A stretch of DNA of 64,000 bases from Methanobacterium aggregans (lineage in GTDB: Archaea; Methanobacteriota; Methanobacteria; Methanobacteriales; Methanobacteriaceae), in NCBI RefSeq assembly GCF_017874455.1, contig NZ_JAGGLN010000007.1, forward strand, positions 33,369 to 97,368. The letters run 5' to 3'. The position numbers were made by a program, and so were the translations under genes. The notes beneath the pieces are model-generated. The model did no database searches. It was not told the DNA's origin and saw only the letters and a list, made by a program, of their open reading frames with translations. Position 1 is the stretch's first letter. Each line of letters begins with the position of its first letter. Shown here one piece after another: positions 63,689 to 64,000 of this stretch.

Positions 63689-64000
63689 TCAATCTTCAAC
63701 CTCTTTCAAGATTTTTCTTCTGGCTTCGCCTATGGTGAGTGGATAGGGTTTGCCGAATGAAACATGATCCTCCTTGTTGAGGATTTCCATGAGGTGTGCT
63801 ATCCTTGGAAGCCTTAAATTCGCATTTCTTATGGTCTCAACATCACTAAAAACAGTTTGAGGGTTACCTTCCTTTATTATGTTTCCATGACTGATTATGT
63901 AAACTGTGGATGCGTAAAGGGGGACCAGATCAACGTCGTGGGTGGATATTATGATGGTCATCCCATCAGCGTTGAGATCATACAACAACCTCATTATCTG
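63689..64000 (-). CDS. ECF-type cobalt/nickel ABC ATPase, C-terminal part
   Basis: The frame runs off the right edge, so only about 104 C-terminal residues are visible: IIISTHDVDLVPLYASTVYIISHGNIIKEGNPQTVF, the H-loop region of CbiO/NikO-like ATPases, then a tail of about 50 residues that is typical of metal-uptake ECF ATPases. Walker A and B lie outside. Metal specificity cannot be decided here. The apparent ATG at 63994 is internal. Confidence 0.8.
   Translation of the reverse strand, partial: QIMRLLYDLNADGMTIIISTHDVDLVPLYASTVYIISHGNIIKEGNPQTVFSDVETIRNANLRLPRIAHLMEILNKEDHVSFGKPYPLTIGEARRKILKEVED

Overview
This window reads as chromosomal DNA of a pseudomurein-walled methanogen of the order Methanobacteriales, most likely genus Methanobacterium. 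The supporting evidence is: an archaeal histone; coenzyme F420, methanofuran and methanopterin biosynthesis genes (CofH, MfnF, MfnD, beta-RFAP synthase); a homoaconitase-type small subunit; archaeal lipid genes (CarS and a Tes-type radical SAM enzyme) sharing a divergent promoter region; archaeal Elp3; the DUF39/NIL-ferredoxin homocysteine pathway; and a secreted protein with pseudomurein-binding repeats. Intergenic DNA is very AT-rich, and most starts have a good GGAGG/GGTGA-type ribosome binding site.

Layout. 1-5.7 kb: DUF2115, NYN and TPR proteins, then a minus-strand stress-like cluster (PRC-barrel, Hsp20, DUF5518 membrane protein, B12/radical SAM enzyme, and a 48-residue 11-mer-repeat LEA-like protein). 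5.7-11.2 kb: accessory region with an MFS transporter, an HsdR start fragment, and a three-gene minus-strand module (unknown protein, phage-like HAD protein, PD-(D/E)XK nuclease-like protein). The same 81-bp promoter-like repeat lies upstream of the module and of the HsdR fragment. An EEP-family enzyme follows. 11.4-16.4 kb: PadR regulator with a twin-palindrome operator, EFR1 flavodoxin/ferredoxin, secreted PsbP-like protein, flavodoxin, VOC protein and an ABC-2 exporter whose ATPase gene has an apparent frameshift. 16.6-24 kb: DUF2098/PRC pair, a site-2 protease broken by an in-frame TAG, Elp3, DeoC, a cyclophilin-like protein, CofH, histone and rubrerythrin. 24-29.7 kb: GerW/DUF2953 operon, tandem tRNA-Val/tRNA-Phe, zinc-ribbon proteins and a MiaB-like methylthiotransferase.

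30-45 kb is mostly core metabolism: Pcm, homoaconitase small subunit, beta-RFAP synthase, Tes, CarS, MfnF, MfnD, WecB, DUF460, TruA, an EamA transporter and HisA. 45-54 kb concerns phosphoryl transfer and the cell surface: a PEP-utilising enzyme lacking the ATP-grasp half, a flippase, RibL with a probable ATT start, and two secreted glycosidase-like proteins. One of these also carries pseudomurein-binding repeats and a transglutaminase-type domain; the other has lost its catalytic segment. 53.6-64 kb: a ThiN-HIT fusion overlapping a SIS isomerase, Nog1 overlapping Hsp20, TldD/AMMECR1, DUF39-CBS plus NIL-ferredoxin, a DUF362 ferredoxin and the C-terminal part of an ECF-type ATPase.

The least ordinary features are the promoter-duplicated nuclease/HAD module, the glycosidase-PMBR-transglutaminase fusion with its gutted paralog, the tiny LEA-like protein, the ThiN-HIT fusion and the PadR twin operator. 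Two genes look broken (ABC ATPase, site-2 protease). Sequencing error cannot be excluded for either.
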